A DNA stretch of 64,000 nucleotides, taken from NCBI GenBank assembly GCA_008360955.1, contig LUCM01000180.1:1-64000 (forward strand), written 5' to 3'. The position numbers were made by a program, and so were the translations under genes. The DNA comes from Fasciolopsis buskii (taxonomy: Eukaryota > Platyhelminthes > Trematoda > Plagiorchiida > Fasciolidae). The notes under the pieces are model-generated. The model did not search any database. It had not been told where the DNA came from and worked only from the letters and a program-made list of their open reading frames with translations. Of the stretch, positions 50,872 to 62,231 are shown piece after piece. Numbering within the stretch: the stretch's first letter is position 1; each line of letters begins with the position of its first letter.

Positions 50872-51048
50872 ATGACTGCGTGTAGGATTTTTTTCAATCT
50901 CTGGATGCTGTGTTTCGTATTGCTGTTGACTATAGGGACAGTAATTTCTGAGGCGCGCCAAACGGGAAGAGTAATTTTTCAACAGCTGCGGGGTACAAGG
51001 CCAAACGACGCGGATATCTGGCAAACTGCATCAAAACTGATTGTATAA
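50872..51048 (+). CDS. Small frame with signal-peptide-like N-terminus
   Basis: ATG to TAA, 58 codons. The protein begins MTACRIFFNLWMLCFVLLLT, a short basic start followed by a run of about 17 hydrophobic residues, then IGTVISEA-RQTG, which would allow signal peptidase cleavage after SEA. The remaining 30 residues are polar with two basic sites (RVIF, LRGTR) and end in KLIV. The gene could encode a small secreted peptide, or be a first exon running past a donor before the stop, or be chance, since hydrophobic runs are easy to get in T-rich DNA. No family was recognised. Start context gaaaATGA is acceptable for an animal gene. No promoter or poly(A) signal was identified. Confidence 0.22.
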   Translation: MTACRIFFNLWMLCFVLLLTIGTVISEARQTGRVIFQQLRGTRPNDADIWQTASKLIV

Positions 51049-53601
51049 AGTGATAGCGGAGTGGGTCCAATTCGGTCTTTGGCATGATAAGACACTGGGA
51101 AATTAAAGTTGTTCGTGTCCCAACAGAAGACTATTTTCCAACGAAAGACAAACCTTATGTAAACATTGTCACCATGGTGAACGGTTAGGAACAGTATTAT
51201 TCGGCTTTTGATCTTTATCAAATGAGTTATCGCTTGTTCTGAATCGCCGTGACTAGGAAGAGTGCACACACATTCTTCCATCCCCGAGAGGACTGCAAAA
51301 TTTTAAAAACAAACAATCAGCAGGTAATTTTCATTTATTCAATAATATGTATAGAGATCTTGATAGCACACAAAGAAGAATTGCCGTTGTTTGGTTTCCA
51401 ATTCAGCTTGGAAATGTTCCCGTATTTAGTTGCCTAAATCCAATTTGGAGTAGTTTTTTGGTGATCACCGTTGAAAGTTATTTTTGTCCTATTGAGGTAG
51501 CTCAGAGGTGAATTTGAAGTATCCGGTTTGTATCTCTTTATTCGATTGGATGAGCTTATAAAACTGGTGTCACTTTGAAATTTCGTGATCGCCAGTCAGC
51601 CATATAAAGGAAATGAAAAAAACATTCTTATTACATTTTGAGTACATAATGTAAATCATTTGTCCCGAATATTCACAAAATATTTCATACATGTCAAGGT
51701 CACTGTCTACCGTGAAAGCTAAATTGTCACGATCTTTTATTCCCGCAGACTGGTCGCGGTTAGTGGTGGAATTCTGTAGAGTTGTCATGAATAACAACTG
51801 GGCTAGGTGTGTCACAATCTAGGGCAATGATACACAGCTGAGAGTGTAATGCCCATAGCACAAAAGCAATATGATATACATGTATTCTTTGTTTGATAAG
51901 TCATTAGGCTGGTGGATAGTTGCTCTGGAATGAACTCAGTGGCGGAAGGTTTAAAAGCGCAGACCCGACCAGCAGAATGTAAGTCGACACATAATTGCAG
52001 ACGACAATAAGTAAAAGTGAAATCGATTGTGTTCTATCTGATATTGTCATGACAACGATTGTTCACTCCACCTTGCTCAGTTATTGTCATTTTATGGAGA
52101 ATGTGAGAGAAAGAAGAAAAAACTAAACGGTAAGGGTAGAAACAAAAATTTCTATATTAAACTCTAAGCGAACCTAAGTTGTTTAAGTCAATCTGTCTAA
52201 CTCGGTGAGGCCAAAAAGGCTAGGGATACGATCGAGATGTCCCAAGTGAATCATATGTATTCGTGATAACAGTTAGGTAATTTCAAAATTTTCAGATTGG
52301 ACAAAATTCTTCCACAGTTTTGCTTTCGCTTTAGGGGACAAGTTTTACCGGTAAACCAATTCCTTTTGGAGTTGGTTTTTTGTTCCCTCAATTGCGCCAT
52401 GCATATATTATTGAGGTGCAACACCCACGAATCTCTTGTTACTCTTAGAATGTATGGTTATCTCTAGAACTCTAAAATGTTCATCGCTGACCTTAAAACT
52501 AGTGCCTTCAGTCGGTCATCTCGACTCGCTTAATCAGGCGAGAACAACCAAGTGGCTTCTGGCGGGTCATAATGATAGTTTGCCATTTATTTGTCAAAAT
52601 CAAATGGTTCATACTGGTCCACACAGGCTGGAGCTCATTAGGCGATTTCCCCCCGTCCAACGAGCTGATTGTCCATTCTTTGATCCTCATTGGCAATACC
52701 GTCTCTGCTTCCCTCTGAGCGTGTCACAAATCAGTCCACTTTCAGAGCAGAGCATAGAGCACATGGCTGACTCCCTATTTGTCCCTGAGCTTGCTGTCGG
52801 ACCAATTCCAAGTCCGTGCATTCTTCAACTGAGGAGTTTGGGCTGCAGTCCAGTTCTTCTGCGTAGAGTCTAGCTTCGCTTCCGTATGACTCATCGCACC
52901 GAGGCGAAGTGGGTTTGCATTTTTGGCACCCGCACGTAGCCTCCCCTCGACTGGACCACCAAGCAGTGTTGCACTTTATTGGAGATGAATGTATGGGTGC
53001 TGTTAGTATACCTGTGCGTCTATTTTCATCTGTGAACGGCTAAGACCGAATTTCCGTGTTGTTATGGCCCAGCATGTTTGAATCGTTAGAATAAAGTTTG
53101 GTCTGCTGGAAACGAGTGTGACGCAGGGCCTAAACAACTTTGGGGCTTAGTGACTAATGTCCCGGTTCATTCCGACTCGTGTTAGCAATAAATGTGATTG
53201 CTGGATCACACGTATGACAATCCAAGAAGATTGGAGGATCCGTTTTTAGCAAAATATGGTCCACCATAAGACAATCATACACAACATGTAAGATTCACAA
53301 AAACTTCAATGCAAACATGTCAATACGACTGACAAAATCAGTCCCGTTGAAACCGGAAAGATGAACAAGACTAAACCTACGAAGCACAAAAATATGCGTA
53401 TAGATAATGCCATTCAGCCGGACGATGAGTAATAAAATCAAGTTCGTTCCTCAGCAAATAGATAAATTTCGTTGAATAGACTGGGATATGTTACCTGAAT
53501 ATGTACAAAACACAACAAAATTAAAAAAAAAACAAGAACAAGGAACTGTGTTTGGGCCATCCAAACTCCAGTCGACCTATTAGTTGCTATCTTTTTACTA
53601 G
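51049..53601. other. No recognised gene
   Basis: The frame 52436-52873 (plus, 145 codons) lies in a locally GC-richer stretch (52.5-53.0 kb) that lowers stop-codon density on both strands. It has no domain and was not called. A weak A-box-like gaggtagctcagagg at 51494 lacks a proper B-box. Confidence 0.45.
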
Positions 53602-53810
53602 TGTTAGTCCCTAACGCAAATCTCACAGGCCTTTTAGATGATCTGATGACTAACAAGTTAGTTTCGGATACTTTTGACCGTTGCCATTTTCAGCAAAAAC
53701 GGGAATTAGCTTCCTTTTTCGGAAGTATCAGAATCACAGTGTTCCTCCATATTCACTGGTTTGTTCTGGAACAATTCGATGATCGAACTATCTGGTTCCC
53801 CGAAAATCAG
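53602..53810 (+). CDS. Exon-like segment, unknown protein
   Basis: The acceptor ctatctttttactag ends at 53601 and a CAG|GTAGAC donor follows at 53811. The 209 nt between are open in one frame with two leading bases, then 69 full codons. The peptide looks protein-like: it starts LVPNANLTGLLDDLM, contains DTFDRCHFQQKRELASFFGS and ends with an aromatic-rich part (FLHIHWFVLEQFD). No domain is recognised. It is phase-compatible with the 38322-38454 candidate read in its first frame, but the 15-kb gap and lack of transcript data leave this open. Confidence 0.22.
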
Positions 53811-56800
53811 GTAGACAAGTCCGGCTGATAAGTGGCAGATTATCAAATTTCTTCAGTTTCGTGTTCCCCAATAGATTCTGGATAGCGAAAACTAAATATT
53901 CCAAAGAATTCAAGCTTTGTTTTATCTTGAAACACAAGACATTGAAGTTTGTCTAATTTATAAAACCAAATTTTAGCTGTTATGAGAACTGATCGCTCAA
54001 AACAAACCACACTATCTAGAAGTGAATGCAAAGCGCATCAAGTTCTCGGTTTTCGGAAAGAACAATAGACAAGGCACAACTTCAAGTTGAGAACATGACT
54101 TTTATCTAAGGAGAGAAAAATATGGTCGTCCGGTTTCTGTCGTCAATCAAGTCTAGAAATGCTTTGGCAAATTTTGATTCCTTCATGCCGGAAAACAGCG
54201 AGATGAGTTACAGTTTCGTACGTCTGTAATATTGCTGTCATTCAACCAGAAACAATTGGAATCTACAGTTGACGCGCTAGAAAACAATCATGGACATACT
54301 TTGTAGCATATAATTCAATGAAAGATTTGCAATAGGCAATGTTATCCATAGACACCTCTTGTATTTCCTGAAATATATAAGTAAATTATCTCTTCAAGAG
54401 CATCTGAAAGCAACCTACCTTAATGGTTTTCAAATGTCTACATATCGAAGCTAGTCGGTTATGAAACCAACCTCCATGGAATGGCCAGTGCACAAGCTTT
54501 TCGATGGATCAACATGGGCTTCGAAGAATTCGATGTATCTCGTATTGCAAAAAGCAGAAAATAGATCACGACCTCCGTGTATATTGCCACCAGCCACCGA
54601 TTAGTCTAGTGCGAAAAAGGAAATGATCGAGCAGGCGCCAAATGTCCTTTACTAGAGCAAAACAAATTCCCCATATATTGTTGCCGTAGCCAGGGTTCTG
54701 TGGGCCTTCAGTCAGTTGGCTTAAGCTGTCCATCGTTGATAAGTGATCCAATAATACGGGTTTGCCTAACTGATCGACTGAACTAACCGGAGCGCTGTCA
54801 TTCCAACTGTGCTGATTACCCGAAAAAGAGATGCCATGACTCGTCATCCACTGCCATCACATCTGGGTTTCGCCAGCCAAGTTATGGAGAGTCTGTTCAG
54901 TTAAGTTTGAAGAGGTTGGATAATTTTGCTAAGCAAAATACTAATGTCACTAACGGGACAAAAATGGTTCAAAGCACAAAGCTCTATAACCTTATGTATG
55001 TAAGTATCAATTGGGTATGAACAATCATATCCGACCAAGTGAGATCTGCAATTCAACTGCTGATTGCAATTATTTCCAAACGCGATTCAGCGTGCGTGTA
55101 CTTCGTTCCCGAATGAGAATATACAGTGTGATTATCAGCATGGTTTTATTACCCAAATGGCACTGAGGACAAGAGGTGCCAGATATTTGGAATCGGTATG
55201 GATCGTTTGTATTGCAGACCAACAATGTTTATCCACGTGTATCATAGTCTAAGCAACGCTTGTTTTAGATGAAAGCAAAACTGCTAAGTTATACGCCAAA
55301 ATTTCGTATGGGGTATCGTTTTTCTATCAGGCCCACAATCAAAAATATGAGAATGGAGGTTATGGTTGTTTTTTGTAAAAACTCTTCCGTCAGGCAGAGT
55401 TAACAGTAATTCCACTGAATCAAGCCAGCTTTGCCCAAAATGGAACGTTTATTCTTTTGAATGGGCTAACCTCTAAGCTAACCAAAAATGACTGAAAAGT
55501 TCATGGATTTGGTATTCAACTTCAGAAAAAGGGGTTTTTGTGTGGCTTAAGTGAGCTAGTTTAGTTCGCAATTTCTTCTGTCAGCAAAAGAGTGTAACAA
55601 TTCATGAACACAAATCCCAGTGTGGCACGAAAGTGAATGTGAGTGCAATTAATGTTGTCCATGGACCTGGCGAGAATTCACTCAAATGTCGTCGCATGTT
55701 AAATATTGCAAAACAAATGATAAACAGTAGTCGACCCTGGGAATGACTGTGAAAGCATTCTGAGAACGAACATATTTGGATTCAGTTCGCCAACCAAATC
55801 AGTGGCCTTCTGAACACTCGGTAACTGTTTGACGAATTGCATGTTCCTCCGGTTTAAAATCCTATTGGCTAGCGCACTGCGAGGAAAAACGCTTCTTCTT
55901 TTTAGCGGAACCCTTATGTTGATTATGAGGTACCGATCTGTTTTTCTAGCGACCGCAATCCAAACAGTTCGAGCGTAAATACTATTAATTACTGCTCCCG
56001 TTTTTTTAGGACATTGTATGTTGATGTATGGACTGTTGTTTTTCCTATTACAACTGCTCCCATTTCCTTTCCGGAATAAACATGTTGTTAACCCGTCCCA
56101 AACCCCTTTGGTCAGCTGCACGGAAGTGCACCAAAAAATACTGGTAATGTGACAAATTACCAAATGGGTTTACCGAAAACTGACGCTACATTTGTCGGCC
56201 ACGCTGGCAACAGACTTGGCCGCCTACGAACTAATCAGTCCATCCTGGGATCGTGATTGAGGTTGCCGTGCGGGTAGACTTTTCCAGAGTTAGTATGATC
56301 CGATGTTTATATGCGTGTAATAAGTTGATGCCTAATAAATACGGCGATATGGCGAACGTAACTGTAACCAAATGAGCTTTAGCGTTACCGTGTTACAGTT
56401 TCTCCCAGCGAATTTCCCACGCAAAACATGAGTGCCTTGTTGTTGAGTTTTGCTTCTTTGCTGATGGGTTTATTTTAAAAACCGGTGTTAAGGTTCCGCA
56501 GATGGCACAGTAGGACACAAGTTTTAGTAAGTATAAAGGAACTGCAAACATTGCATGGCTGCCCTATATTTGGTCCTTTAATTCCGTCTAGTGTTCTTAT
56601 CGTGATCAAAAGAGAATCGGGTAACGCTAAAGTTTCTGTGTGAGTACATTTCTTAAATTTTTCTTCCAAGTCCTACAAGCACTGTCTGGTCATCCAACTG
56701 CACCCTAAAACGGCAGGCTCACAGGTCCGAATGATAAAGTAATCAATAAACTAAATTAAATCCAAAGGAAACCAACAAACCATGAATTCTCGAACATATT

Positions 56801-58600
56801 TATCAACAAATGCCTTGCGACACAGTTCATTGAACCAAACAGCATATTAGTACAGCCAGTATGGAGGGGAATCCCTTCAGTCTTATTTCATAACCTCTAA
56901 GCTATCTGAGCTATATCTTCAAAAGTTTATTGCACTTGACTGCTGCAAAAAGCCGTCTTTTCTATCAATGGCAAAAGGCTGACAGCCGTGCAGTGCTTGT
57001 ATAGTTTAAATTAGTTGTTTTTGATAGATGGCATCATAGGGCTCATAATTTCTTTGAATAATCTGACCACAAAATGGCCAAGACATGAGTCGCACTCTAC
57101 GGAGTGTCTATTCACAATCGGAACACCGCAAGATTTACAGAATGTTGCATGAATGCTGAATCCACCGCTTCTGTAGACCGGAAAGATATTTAAGCCAGTT
57201 GATAGTGGGAAGTCATTCCCTCAATATGAAACAGTTGACTGATAGGTAAGGGGCCGCAAGGTGGAGCAAATGACAGTAAACTAACAATTAGATGTAGGGA
57301 ATGCAAAACCAAATGGAGTTAAGTGGGTTGACAATTGGAGTGAACCTGGTTATTTAACCAAAGAATGAAGATCCTTCGTTTGCCCTCAGAGATGGCAGAA
57401 TTCGTGTACCCCATTGAGAAGCCATCTCCCAAATACCGTCTCATCTCGTTGCCTAGAGATCGCTGAACCGAGAACCGAGTTTGCGCGTAAGACAGGAATA
57501 AATGCAGAAGACAGCGAAACGGCAGTGGAAGAATGAGTCCTAACTTGTCCTTTAATGTTTGATTCCTCAATGGTGCTGCATCAATAATCCCGTGCTGAGT
57601 TGGTGCCTCACTGAGTGGACTATTGAACTACCGATGCAGCGAATTCGTCTAGGGTTCATAAGTTTAAGGAAGAAGGGGACATACTCATGACCAAAAGGTT
57701 TTTTCCAAATGAAATAACTAATTTAGATTTTGTTTCTGTAGGAAAAAGCACGTGTTTGTCAGAAGACTCATTTGACTTCTAAAATGTCTCAGCGCGCTAA
57801 TTGCAACGATTCACTCGAAGTATCCATTCCCCGAACATTAGAAGGTGTTTTCAAGTACACTAGTCTCCTTGTATCCTGTTTGAGTTCACTGGGATAATAT
57901 TTTTTTGCTCTGCTTCAAGCGAATTTCGTTTTTGTTTGGTTTTTCGGGAAAATCGATTCCTTTCGATTTCAACAAATCATATCCACTTTTTTCCCCCATG
58001 GATTTTCATTTTTCTTCGACTGATGAATGTCACTTTCCATTAGTCAAACTGGTATGAAGGTTGACTGAAGACAATCGAACTTTTAAGGGAACACATGAGG
58101 CAGAGAAGAGGGAGCAGAATATGCCACCTCGTCGACTGATTTATAAACGGAGCGCTCGACTCGATCCTTTTCCCCAGCCGCACAATAGTTACGTTTTCCA
58201 TAGCGATGGTCGAAAATCAGCCCCCGATTGTGTGTGTGTGTGTTTATGGGTGTTCATGCATTTAGTATCTGTAGTCTTTCACAACATTCCTCTTGCATTA
58301 TAGATAGACTTCCCATAATCAAACTAACTTTGGGTCAGACAACTAGTTTTCTCCGAATACGTAATGACCTTCTTCTTTCAATAACAGTTTAATTATCCAC
58401 TGGAAGTAGAAATTTGTCAGCTTCATCCAAATTTGAGTGTAGATCACTAGATCAAAACAAGACCAGTGCCTTATTATACGTAGCATGAAGACAATCTAAC
58501 ATATTAGCCTGGTGATGGAGGAACGCCACAGATATTCGTATGGCGCATTTGTAAAAATTGCCCACATTGTATTCTGTCACTAGGTGCTTTTATTCAGAAG

Positions 58601-58603
<3 letters not shown>
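53811..58603. other. No recognised gene; second-longest frame lies here
   Basis: The minus-strand frame 56163-55699 (154 codons, no ATG start) is the second longest in the window. Its second half is basic, then acidic (for example FVKQLPSVQKATDLVGELNP) and looks protein-like, but no family was recognised and one frame of this length is expected by chance. A 14-base sequence, tagcttagaggtta, is shared by the minus strand at 55466-55480 and 56891-56904. Confidence 0.42.

Positions 58604-58634
<31 letters not shown>
58604..58634. repeat. (AT)n microsatellite
   Basis: Thirty-one bases of uninterrupted alternating A and T. Confidence 0.97.
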
Positions 58635-58637
<3 letters not shown>

Positions 58638-61378
58638 ATATCAACAGAATCTAATTAACAACATCAAAAGTGTGTATAAAAGCTTTTAGTCGAAGAGTTC
58701 ACAAAAGAACCGCAAATGTGAATTGCTGATTATTCTTTATCGGTTGTGCTGAGCCAACCTTTGTACCGAGGGCACAATGTCCCAGATTATACAAATGGAT
58801 ATAGAGAGATTATAAGTAGTATCTGGATGAGTGAACAAAATTTGCCTGGGAGCACACGAACGGCTTTGCGGTTATTGTCACTCGTCAAGTTTGCGTGCCC
58901 GGTACACCCTTACCCAAATAGCCTTATATTTGCACACTTCGAATTGTTATATCCCAACAAAATCTTATTTTTGGCGTCAGGAGTATGCATGAATTCAGCG
59001 GGACATGGCGAATATTTTCGACAAAACCCGTAAGAATAGGCGTCATCCAACGAGCACATGAGCTGGGAATTTCGTCGAAATTCTAATTTGGTCACTACAT
59101 GGATCTCACAACCATCACAAATTACGAGCGCGCTAGTGGGAACGAAGTAGGATCAATCCAAAACATTTTGGTTTGTGTATTGCTAGAAATCCAGCATCAA
59201 CAAACAACGGCAAACGCTGGACCCAGCACTATCCTTCGGCAATTTCTGGATCAATCTGACGTGGGGTCGCCAACTTCAGTGCGAAATTATTTTTGACGCA
59301 TTATTCAAGAAATGTTAGAATCTCCAAGTCAATATCCACTGGCCAAATGATCTATTCAAGTGGTGCGCCAGTACATGAAACGTAGTCTAGCTGACTCTAG
59401 ATTCAGAACATGGTATGATTTTAAATGAAATAAACCGTGGACTCAAATGTGTTTTCACTCGATTTACAGGAAATTGCAAGAAAAAAACATTACTCGGGAT
59501 AATGCAGTTACTAAATCTTGTTAGAAAGAAAGCTGGTGATTCTTTCACAAACACTTCCGTTTCTTTATATTGTCTACTTTCACGGAATCAAAGGGATATC
59601 TCCGTTACCACAACGACAATAGTTACCCATCTGGGTTTCATCATTTGGTTCGTTTACGAGACTTGTTTTATCGTATATGGGCGAGACAGTGGACGGAAAT
59701 AAGGAACCTGGATAACTTCCTGAGGAATTTCCTTCTAGACTTTCCCTCCTTGTAAGTGTCCTCCAGGCAATCACAATCCGTGCACCCAACAACAAAATTC
59801 ACTGGTTGCCAGATTAAGGAGCTCGGCGTTTTCCACTACTGCACAGAGTAATTATATTCCCTACTTTATCGTGTGACTAACCCATATCCCAAATCCATTG
59901 ACACAGGCAGTGTTCCAAGTCTCGCTGAACAGTAGTGCATGAAGTATCGATAATAAACTGAGTGAGGTTTAGAGAAAAGAAATTCTACCTCAAAATTTCA
60001 ACACGGGTATAATTACGTTTACGGCCATTTCCGGATATGAATGATTTTCATCATGTTCGTTGCATAGTTCATTAGCTCAGTCTGATGTAAACAGTGGCCT
60101 TGTTTAGGCTGAAAAGCTGGAAACGCTTAATTCGAGGTTTTTAATCAACTATTTATACTTCACACTGTGTCACGGAAAGATTTTACCGTTTCGCGCTCGT
60201 TGTCACTGTCACACGGAGAAAACAAGTGATTAACGCAGCGAGTTTACATCATATTGATGCAAATTCACGTTTGATGTAACTCAAAATCCTTCCCAAGCGA
60301 ACATTCTCCTTTCCATTAAAAACTTTGATTATTAGGCCCCTGTTCAAGCTAGAAACATGAATTACCAAATGATTATTTTCAGACTATGAATACAAGCGCG
60401 GAGAGAATACTCGACAAAGTGTTCCCGCAAGACAAGCTGGTTAGTTAGCTTCTATGGATGCAACCTGAGATGAATCCTAATAACCTTCTAAAAACGTTTA
60501 CGAATATTTGATACTCCAGTTGGATTTCATTTTTCAAGTTCAAACGCATTTACCTAGACGACCAAAGTCATGCAAGTTTCACTGGCCTTATTACGGCCTG
60601 CAAGTCGATCTAATGGGGGAAACCTGTGAATAAGTGTATGCGAATCCTAAAGGCACTAACAGAGGAAATATTCGAATGTACCACAGTCCACCTTACTTGC
60701 ACATTCAGGCAATATGCTGCGTGTGGACAAACGAAGATTTCTGGAAGTGCAGGACCGACTTCATTGCTCATCAGATAGGCAGAGCAAACACAAAATTTCC
60801 TGTTGATTTTCACATTCTGAATATTTGTTGCTAAAAGAATTCTATGTTAATTAGCCGATTGTGGATCCGTCGACACTCCTGTCATTCAAATGATATATTT
60901 ACACAGATAAATGTATATATGCATGTGTATTTTGTATATGTACATTCATACATATCTGCAAATAAATCGGGATAAAAGATGGCCACAATGAAAGGACTAT
61001 TGGCAGAATCAAGAAGTTGGTTTTATCACCTGCTGTGACTTCATTCGTTGTACGAATATTACTATTGCATTTTGACCTCCGATTTCCTCTGCCCTCGTTC
61101 TTAAGGTTGCCTCAGCTCAACTGACAAAGAATTATCAACCAATCACATTTGTGGTTCTTCTCTGGACTCTTCGACAAAGATCTTCAATACATACTCCTTA
61201 AGCCAAGAATTAGATTCTGTTGAGATACACCAATTCGAATTGTACAAATATATGGAGGTTTGGATAATAGAGTACCGGGTACTCAACCGACGAGTGACAA
61301 TAACCGCGAAACCGGTCGTATGCTTCTGAGCAAATTTTGTTCACTCATCTAAATACTGCTTCCAGTTTCTACGTATAC
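58635..61378. other. No recognisable gene
   Basis: The frame 59415-59702 (95 codons, ATG at 59415) has a hydrophobic C-terminal half and no match. A TA/TG-rich stretch lies at 60910-60960. No elements were recognised. Confidence 0.5.
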
Positions 61379-61394
61379 ATATATATATATATAT
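61379..61394. repeat. (AT)n microsatellite
   Basis: Eight AT units. Confidence 0.9.
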
Positions 61395-61849
61395 TTACTT
61401 ATCCCTATATTCAAATACATGAAAAATATTCACAGACATTCAAAACCAACCTCAGTGACTGATCCTCTCAAGGCTTAAGAATTAATCTGCATTCTTTGGA
61501 CTACTTTGTGAACGAAATGACGCGAAGCATTTTCCATCGATGAAAATCACCGAATAAATCGATTGATTTTGTTTAATTGCTGTCTTGTCATCCTGTTTCC
61601 AATACTGCTCATTCATAAGGAATAAATGAACGCCCATTTTTCGGTGACTTTCGTGATACTGGAACCTGGCTGGAAAATCCGTCAGCTAGTTCTGCCTACA
61701 ACTGTTCGAAGCAGTTTCCCATCTGTGAACACGACCTACGATTTGGAGCTCGTCGTGACCTTATATATTGATATTTTGCTATTCATTGCTTTGTCATAAC
61801 TTTCCAGCATTCGCTACAAATAAAGTAAATGCAATTTCTGTGATTCTGT
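61395..61849. other. No recognisable gene; upstream flank of the 62-kb element
   Basis: A GIY-YIG core was looked for immediately upstream of the coding fragment at 61866 and not found, so the element is 5'-truncated. Confidence 0.5.
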
Positions 61850-61865
61850 GTGCATATATATGCAC
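61850..61865. repeat. Perfect 16-base palindrome at the 5' edge of the element
   Basis: gtgcatatatatgcac is a perfect palindrome and lies exactly where recognisable coding similarity of the 62-kb retroelement begins. It may mark the truncation or insertion point. Confidence 0.6.
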
Positions 61866-62078
61866 TCGCGGATAAGGAACCACTGTGCACAAACAGGCCC
61901 TGAGGTCAACATCAACGACGCAAAGGTAGTCAGCCGGGCAAACAGAAAAGGGGAGTGGCTGATTCTCGAAGCCCTCCTCTCGAATAACTCGTTTAATCGG
62001 CATGTTGAGATTGACAAACATTACGTCATCTCAACAAGACCCCGATACAGAATAGAAAGACAAACAGACGGACAGTGC

Positions 62079-62197
62079 ATAAAAAACGAACGGAACTAGC
62101 GATCCCATTCACTCACTCATTCACGTTTGTCAACGAGTCCTAGTTTGGATCGAAACGTCACGATAAACGTATGAAACCAGTGTACGTCTTCTCAACT
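62079..62197 (+). repeat. Retroelement tail, second copy
   Basis: Starts near the stop codon of the element and matches 37067-37182 with scattered substitutions: gaacggaact-gcgatcccattca, then ggatcgaaacgtcacgataaa, then gtgtacg-cttct-aact. Unlike the 37-kb locus there is no inverted left arm here. Confidence 0.85.
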
Positions 62198-62198
62198 T

Positions 62199-62231
62199 TA
62201 ATATATATGTACGTATATATATGTATATATG
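62199..62231. repeat. TA-rich microsatellite after the tail
   Basis: atatatatgtacgtatatatatgtatatat, directly after the tail, as at 37183. It is probably part of, or generated by, the element's 3' end. Confidence 0.85.

Larger units (their letters stand above)
61866..62231 (+). mobile_element. 5'-truncated GIY-YIG-type (Penelope-like) retroelement end
   Basis: A C-terminal coding segment of 78 codons (61866-62099) is still fully open. It reads NHCAQTGPEVNINDAKVVSR, then RKGEWLILEALLS and NRHVEIDKHY. This matches the block that follows the GIY-YIG core in many metazoan Penelope-like proteins (pattern: H...FD..KV...E/N....R..LEA......NR...). The codons are markedly richer in G and C at the third position than the flanks, suggesting a comparatively recent insertion. 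The stop at 62097-62099 is followed by the tail 62100-62197, which is also present at 37 kb, and then by a TA repeat. The nuclease core and reverse transcriptase are missing. Confidence 0.72.

Noticed and set aside
51493..51560. A-box-like gaggtagctcagagg suggesting a tRNA
   Set aside because: No acceptable B-box at tRNA distance and no pairing stems.
52436..52873. 145-codon plus-strand frame
   Set aside because: It lies in a locally GC-richer stretch that reduces stop density on both strands; no domain, no ATG-linked signals, within chance length.
56860..56910. Minus-strand tatagctcagatagc resembling a tRNA D-arm
   Set aside because: The following ggattcccc is a poor B-box and the stems do not pair; the only other support is a 14-base match to 55466-55480.
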